DNA of 52,544 nucleotides from Microcoleus sp. FACHB-61 (GCA_014695295.1 JACJNY010000060.1:1-52544), one strand, 5' to 3'. Shown: positions 41,850 to 50,451, counted from the first letter of the stretch. Translations and numbers: made by a program. The notes: generated by a model not told the origin, from the letters alone.

Positions 41850-42314
41850 TTAGGCAATATCCGGTGGTGGAGCCGATCGATACTGTTGCAAGTAAACATT
41901 AATTAAGTTCTGTACTTGCTCGCGAGGGATTTCCGTCCCCACTTCCTGATTGCCGGGACTTTCAAAAAAAACAATGCTGTCGAGACCTTCAAGAGCTATC
42001 ATCTGAAATAAAATGTGAGTGACAGGCAAAAGCACCGGTCTCAGGCGATCGCCTGCAGCCGTCGCGGCCTGCGACGCATCTTTAAGACTGCTCCAAGCAT
42101 AAATCACCCTCTTCTCCCGTCCCGGTTGCTTGAGATTGCTCAAAACCACGATCGCCCAACTTTGGTCTACCGCTTGCAGGATCGAATATTCGAGGTGCTG
42201 TAGCTGTTGGGCAATTAACACCAGGGCCGGGGCGATCGCCTTTAAGATTTGTGGCGTCGAACCGTCGGGCGGAGCTTTTTCGATCAAGGCTTGAATCTGT
42301 TGGTCTAAATCCAT
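41850..42314 (-). CDS. Conserved cyanobacterial-type hypothetical protein
   Basis: This 154-residue soluble protein starts at ATG 42314 (MDLDQQIQALIEKAPPDGST). It is mixed alpha/beta: a helical N-terminal third (LKAIAPALVLIAQQLQHLEY), a strand-rich middle (WAIVVLSNL, KRVIYAWSS) and an acidic/proline C-terminus (YRSAPPPDIA). There is no catalytic motif, signal peptide or membrane helix. I recognise the style of a conserved protein restricted to cyanobacteria, but cannot name a function. It is convergent with sds and alone in its orientation. Confidence 0.75.
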   Translation of the reverse strand: MDLDQQIQALIEKAPPDGSTPQILKAIAPALVLIAQQLQHLEYSILQAVDQSWAIVVLSNLKQPGREKRVIYAWSSLKDASQAATAAGDRLRPVLLPVTHILFQMIALEGLDSIVFFESPGNQEVGTEIPREQVQNLINVYLQQYRSAPPPDIA

Positions 42315-42708
42315 CAGTCACTTCTTTGATATCTAAAATTAAAAATTTCAGGTTAGCAGGTGCGCGTCCGAGTATATATTACCCAGTACGGCCCCATAGA
42401 GATAGTACGCTATGTGGGGAACGAGCGTCTCGCTCGCGAGCCCGCCGGGAAAACTGCACGAGGGAATTGATTCCCCGCCCTCTAAAAAACCGACTTGCCA
42501 CATCAAGCTATTTCCACTATAGTTCAATACGGTTTAGTTAAGGCTCAAATAGTAGTAATAAGCTGTCACACATTTAAGAAAGCAATATGCACTCATGAGA
42601 AAAAGATTAAAGGGGAAGGGGAAAAGGTTTTCCCTTTTACCTTTCACCCTGCTCCTTTTCCCTTAAATCGATTAGTTCAATATGTAACTTAGATGCACAA
42701 CAACTTAC
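42315..42708. other. Non-coding stretch before the IS island
   Basis: This contains a GC palindrome GAGCGTCTCGCTCGCGAG at about 42422-42440 and a G/A-rich then C/T-rich segment (AAAGGGGAAGGGGAAAAGG against CCTGCTCCTTTTCCCTT, about 42608-42666) that can fold back. No gene is supported. Confidence 0.4.
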
Positions 42709-42832
42709 CAATTCTATAGGAAGTTGCACTTAATAACGAGGTGATGATATAATCCCATCCACAAATAGAAGCGATCACTTCTGCTAAGATGGAACCCTTG
42801 AACCTGTTTGAACTTCCGTCTTAATTCATCTT
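42709..42832 (-). pseudogene. IS630-family transposase 3' fragment, copy A
   Basis: The minus strand encodes the C-terminal end of an IS630-type transposase (DELRRKFKQV, then after a one-base frame break AEVIASICGWDYIITSLLS). It is roughly 90% identical to copy B at 43531-43650 and shares the same extra base in the CCC at the frame break. The upstream part of the transposase is absent. The two copies are direct repeats on either side of the cupin gene. Confidence 0.75.
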
Positions 42833-42885
42833 TAGGGCCCTCGCTTGTTCACCATCAAATATTCTTAGCACCTTGGTATCAAAAG

Positions 42886-43368
42886 ATGGAAAAGTATTTA
42901 GTTACAAAAGAAGAGATTGAGTCTTATGAAGGAGTAGAAAAAACACATTTTCTCAACTCCAATGCTCGCAGACTGAATAAGTCTTTAGGAGATTTGACAG
43001 GTTTAAAAAATATCGGTTTCCACATCATTGAAGTAGAGCCTGGACGTGAATCAACCGAGCTTCATATGCACTATCACGAAGAAGAGTGCGTATACGTTCT
43101 CTTAGGAGAAGCTGAGGCAACAATTGGAGAAAGCGTTTATCCAGTTAAAGCAGGAGATTTTATTGGATATCGCGCTGGTGGTAAGCCGCACAAGCTTAAA
43201 AACACGGGCAATTCTATATTCAAATGTATAGTAGTGGGTCAAAGGCTAGACCATGATATCGGTGACTATCCAAATTTGCAGAAGCGTATATATAGGAGCA
43301 AAGGTTTAAAGTGGAATCTGGTCGATATGGAAAATATAGCTGAACCAGTAGCAGGTAAGAAGACATAA
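42886..43368 (+). CDS. Cupin-domain protein
   Basis: The 160-residue protein starts at ATG 42886 (MEKYLVTKEEIESYEG). A longer frame from TTG 42808 would translate IS630 debris and is rejected. Cupin motif 1 is EPGRESTELHMHYHEEECVY, with metal ligands His60, His62 or His64 and a Glu at 65-67. Motif 2 is PVKAGDFIGYRAGGKPHKLKN with His102. The C-terminal HDIGDYPNLQKRIYR is typical of a group of small bacterial cupins that have no assigned reaction. A metal-binding beta-barrel enzyme or sensor is likely; the substrate is unknown. It lies alone between duplicated IS630 fragments, which suggests it arrived or was copied with them. Confidence 0.85.
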   Translation: MEKYLVTKEEIESYEGVEKTHFLNSNARRLNKSLGDLTGLKNIGFHIIEVEPGRESTELHMHYHEEECVYVLLGEAEATIGESVYPVKAGDFIGYRAGGKPHKLKNTGNSIFKCIVVGQRLDHDIGDYPNLQKRIYRSKGLKWNLVDMENIAEPVAGKKT

Positions 43369-43530
43369 CAGGTAGAAGGCATTTCCTCAATCGAAACTTC
43401 GATTACCCGCGCCTCACCATCTCACAAACTTGAGTAATGTAAAAATTGTTCTGCTGAATTAAGCAGATCTGCTATTGTTTTTACAGTCTAGTTTTTGGGC
43501 ATCCGGCATTCTGGCCGTGCCTAATACCAA

Positions 43531-43800
43531 CTCTCTATGAAGTTGTACTTAATAACGAGGTGATGATATAATCCCATCCACAAATAGAAGCGATTACTTC
43601 TGCTGAGATGGAACCCTTGAACCTGTTTTAACTTCCGTATCAATTCATCTAAATTTGTGCAATATTCCCAAGAGAGTTTGTACTTGATGTGTTCCCGTAA
43701 TCGTTCAATAGGATTAAGCTAAGGACTGTTCGGTAGCTGGAAAATTGGGATAATATTATTTGGCAATTTTAAATCTAGAGACTTGTGAAATCTGCCCTTA
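43531..43800 (-). pseudogene. IS630-family transposase 3' fragment, copy B
   Basis: Reading the minus strand from about 43775: LDLKLPNNIIPIFQLPNSP, a TAG where the catalytic Glu codon is expected (SP*LNPIERL), then REHIKYKLSWEYCTNLDELI. After an extra base come AEVIASICGWDYII and TSLLSTTS with its stop near 43540. The DDE motif is therefore destroyed. The 5' part of the transposase is missing. Confidence 0.8.
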
Positions 43801-43820
43801 TCAATTTGTAGTGACATCCT

Positions 43821-43850
43821 CCTACGCTAAATCGAAGATTATAGCGTAGG
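43821..43850. mobile_element. IS200/IS605-type end hairpin (fragment)
   Basis: CCTACGCTA (43821-43829) and TAGCGTAGG (43842-43850) form a perfect 9-bp stem with a 12-base loop. It is followed on the minus strand by GGATGTCAC, the usual look of an IS200/IS605 right end. About 70 bases of tnpB-like 3' sequence seem to adjoin it (to about 43925). No transposase frame remains. Confidence 0.45.
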
Positions 43851-43929
43851 CTTCCCAACATCACTGTCGGGCATTCCTAGTTTTTCTTCCCTTTCGAGAA
43901 GGTTTCGCCTCTGACAAGGATAGAGTTTC

Positions 43930-44417
43930 GGCGTTGCTGAATTAAGGTATGAATGGCCCAGGAACATGGACATCCTAAAATTTTAGTTAATGTATTAATA
44001 ATTTAATAGAATGCCTGAGCATTTCCTTGCACGCCATAATAACAAAGAGTTTGGCGATGTAGTCTTGCTTGGGCAATGCCTCATTCTGGTATTTTCCCCC
44101 TCTAATGAGTGTCCTATAAGTGTGGCTGATGATTTCATATCCCTCAGGAATAAACATGGGATAGACTGACCCTCCATACGTGACATAAAAATAGCATTTC
44201 CATACACTAACCTTGTCCCACAATGGTTCAAATGTTTCGGAACTATGCTCTCCTAATACCCATCATAAAATTCCCGACCGAAAGTGGTCAACACCTGTTT
44301 CTAGCCAGATTGTGTGTTTGTTTATTTACATAAGTCTGTAATTCATCTACCTCGGCCCATCCGTGGAATGACTTCGGGATCATAAGCATATGGTAAGATT
44401 TTTCCCACTTGTTTGAC
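43930..44417 (-). pseudogene. IS1-family transposase, 3' half (split by ISAs1)
   Basis: The left terminal repeat begins at 43930 (GGCGTTGCTGAATTAAGG). On the minus strand, in three alternating frames, one reads LPYAYDPEVIPRMGR, then DELQTYVN, SETFEPLWDKVSVWKCYFYV, GENTRMRH, ARLHRQTLCYY and MLRHSIKLLIH. These are the hallmarks of the cyanobacterial IS1-like transposase. Several frameshifts and stops make it inactive. With the right half, and without the nested element, it is 754 bp, close to the 768 bp of IS1. Confidence 0.85.
44408..44417. repeat. Target duplication of the ISAs1-type element, left copy
   Basis: CTTGTTTGAC lies directly outside the left terminal repeat. The same ten bases follow the right terminal repeat at 46579-46588. 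Joining the two sides restores the IS1 transposase reading QVGK/ILPYAYDPEV. Confidence 0.9.
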
Positions 44418-44436
44418 CAGGGTAAGAGCATCTCAA

Positions 44437-45696
44437 TCACGCTTGACAAAAGGACTCAGAAGAATCTAATATATTGTCAGCCAAACAAGAACGGATAATT
44501 TGAATCAAATAATCATTATCCATAGCTGCTCTTTTCATTTTTTGTCGAAGACTACGTTTGTAAGTCGGTTCACGATTGAGGGCATTGAGCGCGAGCCGTC
44601 GCAGGACAGCTAAATTCTGGGGACTGTGGAAAGAGCGAATCCGGCAAGCATCTTCAGCAAAGGTACAATCTAAAGTCCAATGAGCCTCATTTTCAATCCC
44701 CCAATGTTTTCGGATAGCTCGACCTAAAAGTTGAGCATCACTATCTAAAGAAGTTAGATAAAATTGCACTTCCCGAGTAGTTTTATTCCAAAGATGACGG
44801 ACTCGAACCACCATGACCACACTTTTAAGTCCCGCCCATAATCGGGGTTGGTAAAGCTCACTGATAACTGTAATTGGCACCGACCAAACTTGACGGATTT
44901 CTCTACGATGATGACCGGATTCAATCCGTTGGTCATAACTAACATCAAGCCCAGAAAACTGATGCGCCGAGTGCTTGTTCAAACCATTCTCTAACCTGAG
45001 CATATAAAGTTGGATGATTAGCTTTAAGTGAGAGAACATAATGCCCTTTCTTGTCAATAATCTTTTGAGCAATCTCAGTTTGAGTCCCCATCGCATCAAT
45101 AGTAATGATACAATCAGTAATGTCTAGCAACTCTAATAAGGCCGGAATCGCCGTAATCTCATTGGATTTATCATCCACTTTCATCTGTGCCAAAACTAGA
45201 CGTTGTTCAGCCGACCAAGCAGTAATAACATGAAGTGCCGATTTCCCTTGATTACGGTCATAAGAACCTCTAATTGTCTTACCATCAATGGGAATAATTG
45301 CTCCTCCTGTCCGAGTCACGAGAGTTTCTACCCATCGGAAAAAGCAGCGATTTAAAGCTTCTGGATCAATAAACTCAAATACTCTCCGAAAAGTGTCGTC
45401 GGAAGGGATACCATAAGGTAATACCAAAAATTCTTCTAACCACTTTTTTTACTAATACCATAATTCTCGATGTCTTCCCACCCTTGCGCTCCGGCAATTA
45501 TAGCCAAAATTGCGACCGTCAAAATATCTGTAAGTAGATGTTTCTTAGTTCTCTCAACTCTCGGGTCTTTAAGGTCGGCAAAATGCTGGAGTAAGCTCTG
45601 TTGAATAGCTTGAATTTCTCCTACTTCTTGGAGTTGGGGGTGAGAAGGAAAACTTTTTTTACCCGAGGCAGATTTAATCTCAAAACCCTGAGACAT
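44437..45696 (-). pseudogene. ISAs1-family transposase, three-frame copy
   Basis: The N-terminal part (MSQGFEIKSASGKK, LKDPRVERTKKH, AGAQGWEDIENYGI) runs from 45696 and ends at 45436 because an A tract is 7 rather than 8 bases long. The middle (DDTFRRVFEFIDPEALNR, IPIDGKTIRGSYDR, ITIDAMGTQTEIAQKI) continues in another frame to about 44985. The rest (FSGLDVSYDQRIESGHHRRE, VVMVVRVRHLWNKTTREVQF, IRKHWGIENEAHWTLDCTF, RLALNALNRE) is in a third frame, ending at 44437. IDGK and IDAMG hold the first two catalytic Asp, and the WGIEN region the Glu. Two one-base changes make it non-functional as it stands. Confidence 0.9.
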
Positions 45697-45893
45697 AAAG
45701 TATCTTCCTAAAGATTTTATTATGGGGCATAGTTGCCCGATTGTATCATGTCGGGTGGATTACTTTTAATAAAAATCCCTGAAATTATTGGTAATAAGGG
45801 AGCGTTATCATGGGCGAGCGCGACTGGACTTAAGATCACTCATTTGAGTCATTGTCAAGTACAATTTATACCAAATTAGATGAGCTTACCCTG
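45210..45893. repeat. 685-bp tandem duplication, unit 1
   Basis: This unit starts at GCCGACCAAGCAG within the transposase and ends at the right terminus CTTACCCTG. It is followed at once by a second unit (45894-46578). The only difference I see by eye is the T7 versus T8 run in the transposase (near 45450 against 46130). Confidence 0.9.
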
Positions 45894-46381
45894 GCCGACC
45901 AAGCAGTAATAACATGAAGTGCCGATTTCCCTTGATTACGGTCATAAGAACCTCTAATTGTCTTACCATCAATGGGAATAATTGCTCCTCCTGTCCGAGT
46001 CACGAGAGTTTCTACCCATCGGAAAAAGCAGCGATTTAAAGCTTCTGGATCAATAAACTCAAATACTCTCCGAAAAGTGTCGTCGGAAGGGATACCATAA
46101 GGTAATACCAAAAATTCTTCTAACCACTTTTTTTTACTAATACCATAATTCTCGATGTCTTCCCACCCTTGCGCTCCGGCAATTATAGCCAAAATTGCGA
46201 CCGTCAAAATATCTGTAAGTAGATGTTTCTTAGTTCTCTCAACTCTCGGGTCTTTAAGGTCGGCAAAATGCTGGAGTAAGCTCTGTTGAATAGCTTGAAT
46301 TTCTCCTACTTCTTGGAGTTGGGGGTGAGAAGGAAAACTTTTTTTACCCGAGGCAGATTTAATCTCAAAACCCTGAGACAT
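45866..46381 (-). pseudogene. ISAs1-family transposase, truncated second copy
   Basis: The N-terminal 164 residues of the same transposase are in one frame here (the A tract is 8 long: GISKKKWLEEFLVLPYG). They end abruptly after HVITAWSA, where the duplication junction adds a few junk codons and a stop. Catalytic IDGK is present, but the second Asp and the Glu are missing. It is a product of the tandem duplication rather than of a second insertion. Confidence 0.9.
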
Positions 46382-46578
46382 AAAGTATCTTCCTAAAGAT
46401 TTTATTATGGGGCATAGTTGCCCGATTGTATCATGTCGGGTGGATTACTTTTAATAAAAATCCCTGAAATTATTGGTAATAAGGGAGCGTTATCATGGGC
46501 GAGCGCGACTGGACTTAAGATCACTCATTTGAGTCATTGTCAAGTACAATTTATACCAAATTAGATGAGCTTACCCTG
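45894..46578. repeat. 685-bp tandem duplication, unit 2
   Basis: This copy runs from GCCGACCAAGCAG to the true right end of the element. It includes the 5' half of the transposase and the upstream promoter region, so the element now has two starts and one complete coding path. Confidence 0.9.
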
Positions 46579-46854
46579 CTTGTTTGACCGAATTTATTAG
46601 CGTGGTGTGATGAACTCACTTGATTCGTTAATCGCCGGGAAACCCATACCATCGACGTACATTTTTAGCATTCGGAGACACTCTCGCTATCACGAGGTGT
46701 GGGGTTCATAATCCTTGATTAACTGACGACCACATTTTGCATAAATGTGGTTTTGTTTTGCTTTTCTTTGGCCTTTTTTACGAATATGGGTTGATTTGCA
46801 CTCGCTTTTATTGCATCGTGATTTATCTTATCCAGACTCTAATTATGCAACAGC
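46579..46854 (-). pseudogene. IS1-family transposase, 5' half (split by ISAs1)
   Basis: After the right 10-bp target copy, the minus strand reads ECKSTHIRKKG, then QRKAKQNHIYAKCGRQL (zinc-finger-like N-terminus of IS1 transposases), and RECLRMLKMYVDGMGFPAI, with frameshifts. The right terminal repeat at 46830-46854 matches the left one (43930-43954) at 17 of 25 positions. No target duplication for this older insertion is visible. Confidence 0.75.
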
Positions 46855-47060
46855 AAATATTTGATTTTTTGGAAAAACCTATGAATTCCCATTTCCGAGA
46901 AAAAGGCGAATTCCAGTTAACATCGTGTTTGGATAAATTGTTGCAGTTCGAGGAAATTGCTGGTTATGTTGTGCAAAGGCGGTGTTTTGACACGGGATTG
47001 CCGAAGGTTTGTTGGCAAACGCTAATTGATTTTGCCATATCTGGTGGGTCGATCGGCTAA
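46845..47060 (+). CDS. Short hypothetical frame beside IS1
   Basis: This 71-residue frame starts MQQQIFDFLEKPMNSHFREK and ends AISGGSIG. Its first codons lie inside the IS1 terminal repeat, so it may be the 3' remnant of a gene truncated by that insertion. I recognise no family. It contains two cysteines (TSCLD, RRCFD) and no membrane helix. Confidence 0.3.
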   Translation: MQQQIFDFLEKPMNSHFREKGEFQLTSCLDKLLQFEEIAGYVVQRRCFDTGLPKVCWQTLIDFAISGGSIG

Positions 47061-47900
47061 TCCGCCTTAAAATTGAGCCTGACAGCTCACAACTATCAAA
47101 GATCCCCATCTATTAAGCCTAATTTGGTGGCGCCGCGTACCCCGATACCGGATGTTTGCCGGCAATGTCCTCACAAAAGTCTAACCGTAGGGTGCTTATC
47201 GCCAGCCCTGTCTGGCGTGTTAAATCTGAGTCGGGGAAAAAGCAGAAAACGGCTATTTCACGTTCGGATTTTTCAGACGTAAAGCAATAAAAACTGCTTG
47301 GGGGAGCTTGGTTTCAAAATCAAAACGCCCAAAGTTATTAACCTCGTTGCTTACTGAGTCCAGCGGTGCTTACGGCGCACTCTACAAACTCAACCGGTGC
47401 GCCGAATAGCACCCTACAAACTACGAGCTTTCAAGCGTTTGAGGGACTTTTAGCCGAAGCGTTTGAGCCACTCATGAGCGGGCTGACCATAAGCACCCAG
47501 CCCGCTCATGAGTGCAATCAACGTGTTTACGTCATTGTAGCCGTTGGGTATGGGCAATAGATATTATTTATTGCGAGTAGTCTATCTTATTTTTGAAGAA
47601 GATTTATCGATCGCCCCCTATGACCTTTCAAGCGTTTGGGGGCTTCTTCACCACTCATGAGCCGGCTGGGTGCTTATGGCGCACCCTACCCCAGATGGCG
47701 ACTCAAAGGATTCGTTGGCCTTAGCCCTACATATCTATTGTTCATATTTATAGTTGCTCGATCGTCCTTGACGCTACCCATACCTGCCGCTGAACCTCTG
47801 CCTCATCAGCTACACGCCTAACTTTTCCGTTGTTAACTGCCCCTGAGTCAGGTCAAATGTAACGAAATATTACAAGATGACGTTAAAGCAGCATAGAGGC
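47061..47900. other. Intergenic stretch rich in palindromic repeats
   Basis: No gene is supported. The motif TTTCAAGCGTTTG(A/G)GGG(A/C) occurs at about 47428 and 47627, and CTCATGAGC(G/C)GGCTG near 47471 and 47650. Variants of GGTGCTTA(C/T)GGCGCAC occur at about 47366 and 47668. These look like spreading interspersed repeats. Confidence 0.55.
47469..47514. repeat. Perfect 17-bp inverted repeat
   Basis: CACTCATGAGCGGGCTG (47469-47485) is exactly complementary to 47498-47514, with a 12-base loop. A single diverged arm (CACTCATGAGCCGGCTG) recurs at about 47652. No T-run follows. Confidence 0.8.
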
Positions 47901-47929
47901 TTGACAGCAAAAAATTAAGCGGCTAATCT
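47901..47929 (+). promoter_or_regulatory. Candidate promoter of the RHH-ycf46 genes
   Basis: A perfect TTGACA at 47901-47906 is followed after 17 bases by TAATCT (47924-47929), a weak -10; TAATAT overlaps it at 47929-47934. Transcription would start about 30 bases before ATG 47965. Confidence 0.45.
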
Positions 47930-47964
47930 AATATACATACCCGGGTAAGTCAATTCACTGTCAT

Positions 47965-48315
47965 ATGCAAGAAAAGCAAAAAGTTACATTGTATCTTCCA
48001 CCTGAACTGCATCGCCAGCTCAAAATCCGAGCCGCAGTCGAAACAGAACCGATGTCATCAATTGCTGAAAGGGCAATTGTCTTCTACCTAGGAAACCCCG
48101 AACTGGTTAACGAAGTTGAAGATTCTTACGGACAAACCCATCGGGTATACAACTGTCCAGAATGCACGGGTTCAGTAGTAATGCGAGATGGAGAACTGGC
48201 CTCCGTAACAAGTCAGCCGAGCGTATTGGCTGAGCAGGATCTTCCAGTAAAGCAGGTGTCGGGCGTCAGCGCCAGCACGGCTAAACCGGGAGAGGAAGAA
48301 TTGGTTCCCTGCTAA
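47965..48315 (+). CDS. Ribbon-helix-helix protein with CxxC tail
   Basis: The protein has 116 residues. Residues 5-45 (QKVTLYLPPELHRQLKIRAA, then SSIAERAIVFYL) have the beta-helix-helix pattern of CopG/Arc-type DNA-binding proteins, which bind as dimers. Then comes VYNCPECTGSVVMRDGE with a single CxxC, and an unstructured C-terminus. It ends 107 bases before the AAA ATPase start and is likely co-transcribed, so it may regulate that gene. It could equally be the antitoxin-like half of a lost pair, as no toxin frame is adjacent. Confidence 0.75.
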   Translation: MQEKQKVTLYLPPELHRQLKIRAAVETEPMSSIAERAIVFYLGNPELVNEVEDSYGQTHRVYNCPECTGSVVMRDGELASVTSQPSVLAEQDLPVKQVSGVSASTAKPGEEELVPC

Positions 48316-48422
48316 GAATGCCTTGCTTCCCCAAAAAGCTAGAACTGAAATTTTCAGTAAGAGGGCCAAGGGCAGCATTGAGATTCAGCAAAGATAGCAC
48401 CGTCTCTAGTGGGTCGAGGACT

Positions 48423-49943
48423 ATGCAAGAAGAGATCAGTATTCTAATCCAAGCTCAATATCCTCTGATCTACCTCGTGACATCCGAGGAAGAGCGGTGT
48501 GAGCAAGCAATTTCGACAATAGCTCAAGCCAAACCACAGCGACGAGTATTTATCTGGACTGTAACTCACGGCATTGTGGAGTACGGTCAACCCCGCACCA
48601 CCACCCAGCACAACACCGTCTCGCCAGAGGCAGCAATTGAATGGGTGATCAGGCAGCGAGAACCCAACAGTAACGCTAGCATCTACATTTTCAAAGATTT
48701 GCATCCTTTTATAGATTCTCCTCCGGTAACGAGGTGGTTGCGCGATGCCATCGCCAACTTCAAAGGAACGCAAAAGACAATTATACTGATGTCTCCTTTG
48801 CAGCAAATTCCGATCGAGCTAGAAAAGGAAGTAGTGGTGCTAGACTTCGCGCTCCCAGACATGAAAGAACTAAACCAAGTATTGTCTGGCCAGTTGGAGC
48901 AAACGAAATCGCGACGCATTACAACAGAAGCGCGAGAAAAACTTTTAAAAGCCGCCTTGGGATTGACCAAGGACGAAGCTGAAAAAGTTTATCGCAAAGC
49001 CCAAGTTTCTACTGGGCGCCTAACAGAAGAAGAAGTAGACATCGTTCTGTCGGAAAAAAAGCAATTAATTCGGCGCAACGGCATTCTAGAGTTCATAGAA
49101 GAAGACGAAACCCTGGATGCAGTCGGGGGTTTAGAAGAGCTCAAACGGTGGCTCAGGCAGCGTTCTAACGCATTTACAGAAAGGGCGAGAGAATACGGTC
49201 TGCCCCAACCAAAAGGGATGTTAATTCTTGGCGTACCGGGATGCGGAAAATCGCTGATTGCCAAGACAACATCCCGCCTCTGGGGACTGCCACTGCTGAG
49301 GCTAGATATGGGTAGAGTCTACGACGGCTCGATGGTGGGTCGATCGGAAGCCAACCTCCGCAACGCCCTCAAAACAGCAGAATCCATCTCTCCAGCCATC
49401 CTCTTCATCGACGAACTAGACAAAGCCTTTGCAGGAGGCACTGGTTCGGCAGACTCAGACGGAGGTACCTCCAGCCGCATTTTCGGTTCCTTCCTCACTT
49501 GGATGCAAGAAAAGACTTCCCCAGTCTTCGTCATGGCAACAGCCAACCGAATAGAGCGGTTGCCGGGAGAATTCTTGAGGAAAGGCCGGTTCGACGAACT
49601 CTTCTTTGTTGACCTGCCTACCAAAGAAGAACGCCAAGATATATTTAAGATTCACCTCTCAAAGCGGCGTCGGGAAATTACTCGCTTCGATTTAGAGCAA
49701 CTTTCCAACGTTTCCGACGGCTTTTCAGGTGCAGAGATTGAGCAAGCGCTAGTAGCAGCCATGTACGAAGCCTTCGCTCAAGATCGAGAGTTTACGCAGC
49801 TCGACATCATCGCGGCCATTAAATCCACAATGCCACTGTCTAAAACAATGACCGAACAGGTCACCGCCCTGCGAGATTGGGCTAGACAGCGTGCACGGCC
49901 CGCTGCGTCTTCCGTCGCTGAATACCAGCGAATGGAATTCTAA
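48423..49943 (+). CDS. ycf46: Ycf46-type AAA+ ATPase
   Basis: I chose ATG 48423 (MQEEISILIQAQYPLIYLVT), giving 506 residues, the family length. The longer frame from 48318 adds 35 residues unlike the family. The N-terminal half (about 1-230) is the Ycf46 domain. The AAA+ module has Walker A GVPGCGKS (270-277, Lys276), Walker B ILFIDELD (Asp330, Glu331), sensor-1 VMATANRIERLP and an arginine-finger region FLRKGRFDELFF. Homologues include plastid ycf46 of red algae and Synechocystis Slr0374, linked to photosynthesis and inorganic carbon use. It is a soluble hexameric ATPase by family analogy. It is followed by a ycf35 homologue. Confidence 0.93.
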   Translation: MQEEISILIQAQYPLIYLVTSEEERCEQAISTIAQAKPQRRVFIWTVTHGIVEYGQPRTTTQHNTVSPEAAIEWVIRQREPNSNASIYIFKDLHPFIDSPPVTRWLRDAIANFKGTQKTIILMSPLQQIPIELEKEVVVLDFALPDMKELNQVLSGQLEQTKSRRITTEAREKLLKAALGLTKDEAEKVYRKAQVSTGRLTEEEVDIVLSEKKQLIRRNGILEFIEEDETLDAVGGLEELKRWLRQRSNAFTERAREYGLPQPKGMLILGVPGCGKSLIAKTTSRLWGLPLLRLDMGRVYDGSMVGRSEANLRNALKTAESISPAILFIDELDKAFAGGTGSADSDGGTSSRIFGSFLTWMQEKTSPVFVMATANRIERLPGEFLRKGRFDELFFVDLPTKEERQDIFKIHLSKRRREITRFDLEQLSNVSDGFSGAEIEQALVAAMYEAFAQDREFTQLDIIAAIKSTMPLSKTMTEQVTALRDWARQRARPAASSVAEYQRMEF

Positions 49944-50060
49944 AAGCTTTCTCCTGGTCCAAACAGGAGCAAAGGCTAGCAACAGCTAGCAGTTCGATTG
50001 AAGAGCCGCCCAGCGGCACCGTTAAATCCAGACCGTTGTTGTTTCTCTCTCAGTTTTATT

Positions 50061-50066
50061 AGGAGG
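50061..50066 (+). promoter_or_regulatory. Strong Shine-Dalgarno of ycf35
   Basis: AGGAGG lies 7 bases before ATG 50074 and is the best ribosome site that I see in the window. It fixes the start and suggests high translation. Confidence 0.85.
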
Positions 50067-50073
50067 AAATCCA

Positions 50074-50427
50074 ATGTCTCACTTTAGCACTCTGCGTACC
50101 AAAATCACCGATGCCGAAATCCTGAAAGCTTCCCTGCGCGACTTGGGCATTTCAGTCAAGTCTGAAGCTGATGTTCGTGGCTATAATGGTCAGCGCGTTC
50201 GCTCCGACATCGTGGCAATTCTGGAAGGCGAATATGACCTGGGTTGGTCTCGCAATAGCGATGGTTCCTTTGACCTGATTGCCGACCTCTGGGGCGTCGC
50301 CAAAAAGCACAATCAAACTGAGTTAATTAACTCCATCAACCAGAAGTACGCAGTTAACAAGACCTTGGCAGCAGTCAAGCAGCGCGGTTTGCAAAACGCC
50401 AACGTCAAGCTGGTAGTGCAAAATTAA
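50074..50427 (+). CDS. ycf35: Ycf35/DUF1257 protein
   Basis: The 117-residue protein (MSHFSTLRTKITDAEILKAS, VRSDIVAILEGEYDLGW, FDLIADLWGV) matches the DUF1257 family, known as Ycf35 in plastids. The function is unknown. The family is found in cyanobacteria and red-algal plastids, often near a ferredoxin-like gene and DUF2997; neither is present here. It lies 130 bases after ycf46 on the same strand and ends with a good terminator. Confidence 0.92.
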   Translation: MSHFSTLRTKITDAEILKASLRDLGISVKSEADVRGYNGQRVRSDIVAILEGEYDLGWSRNSDGSFDLIADLWGVAKKHNQTELINSINQKYAVNKTLAAVKQRGLQNANVKLVVQN

Positions 50428-50451
50428 TCGCTGTGCGCGTTCCCAAGCTCG

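Larger units (their letters stand above)
44418..46578 (-). mobile_element. ISAs1-family element with internal tandem duplication
   Basis: The terminal inverted repeats are CAGGGTAAGAGCATCT at 44418 and, on the other strand, CAGGGTAAGCTCATCT ending at 46578. A 10-bp direct duplication flanks them. Length is 2161 bp, or about 1476 bp without the tandem copy, in the family range. It sits inside an older IS1-type element. Confidence 0.9.

Noticed and set aside
42808..42885. N-terminal extension of the cupin from TTG 42808
   Set aside because: The extra 26 codons lie partly in the IS630 fragment and do not resemble the cupin family; ATG 42886 gives the family-like start.
45429..45460. Programmed frameshift at the A7/A8 tract of the ISAs1 transposase
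   Set aside because: The second unit reads the correct frame with A8, and the first unit has another, unrelated frame break, so simple decay is more likely.
48318..48422. Longer start for the Ycf46 ATPase
   Set aside because: The added 35 residues are unlike the family; MQEEISIL at 48423 fits the usual start.
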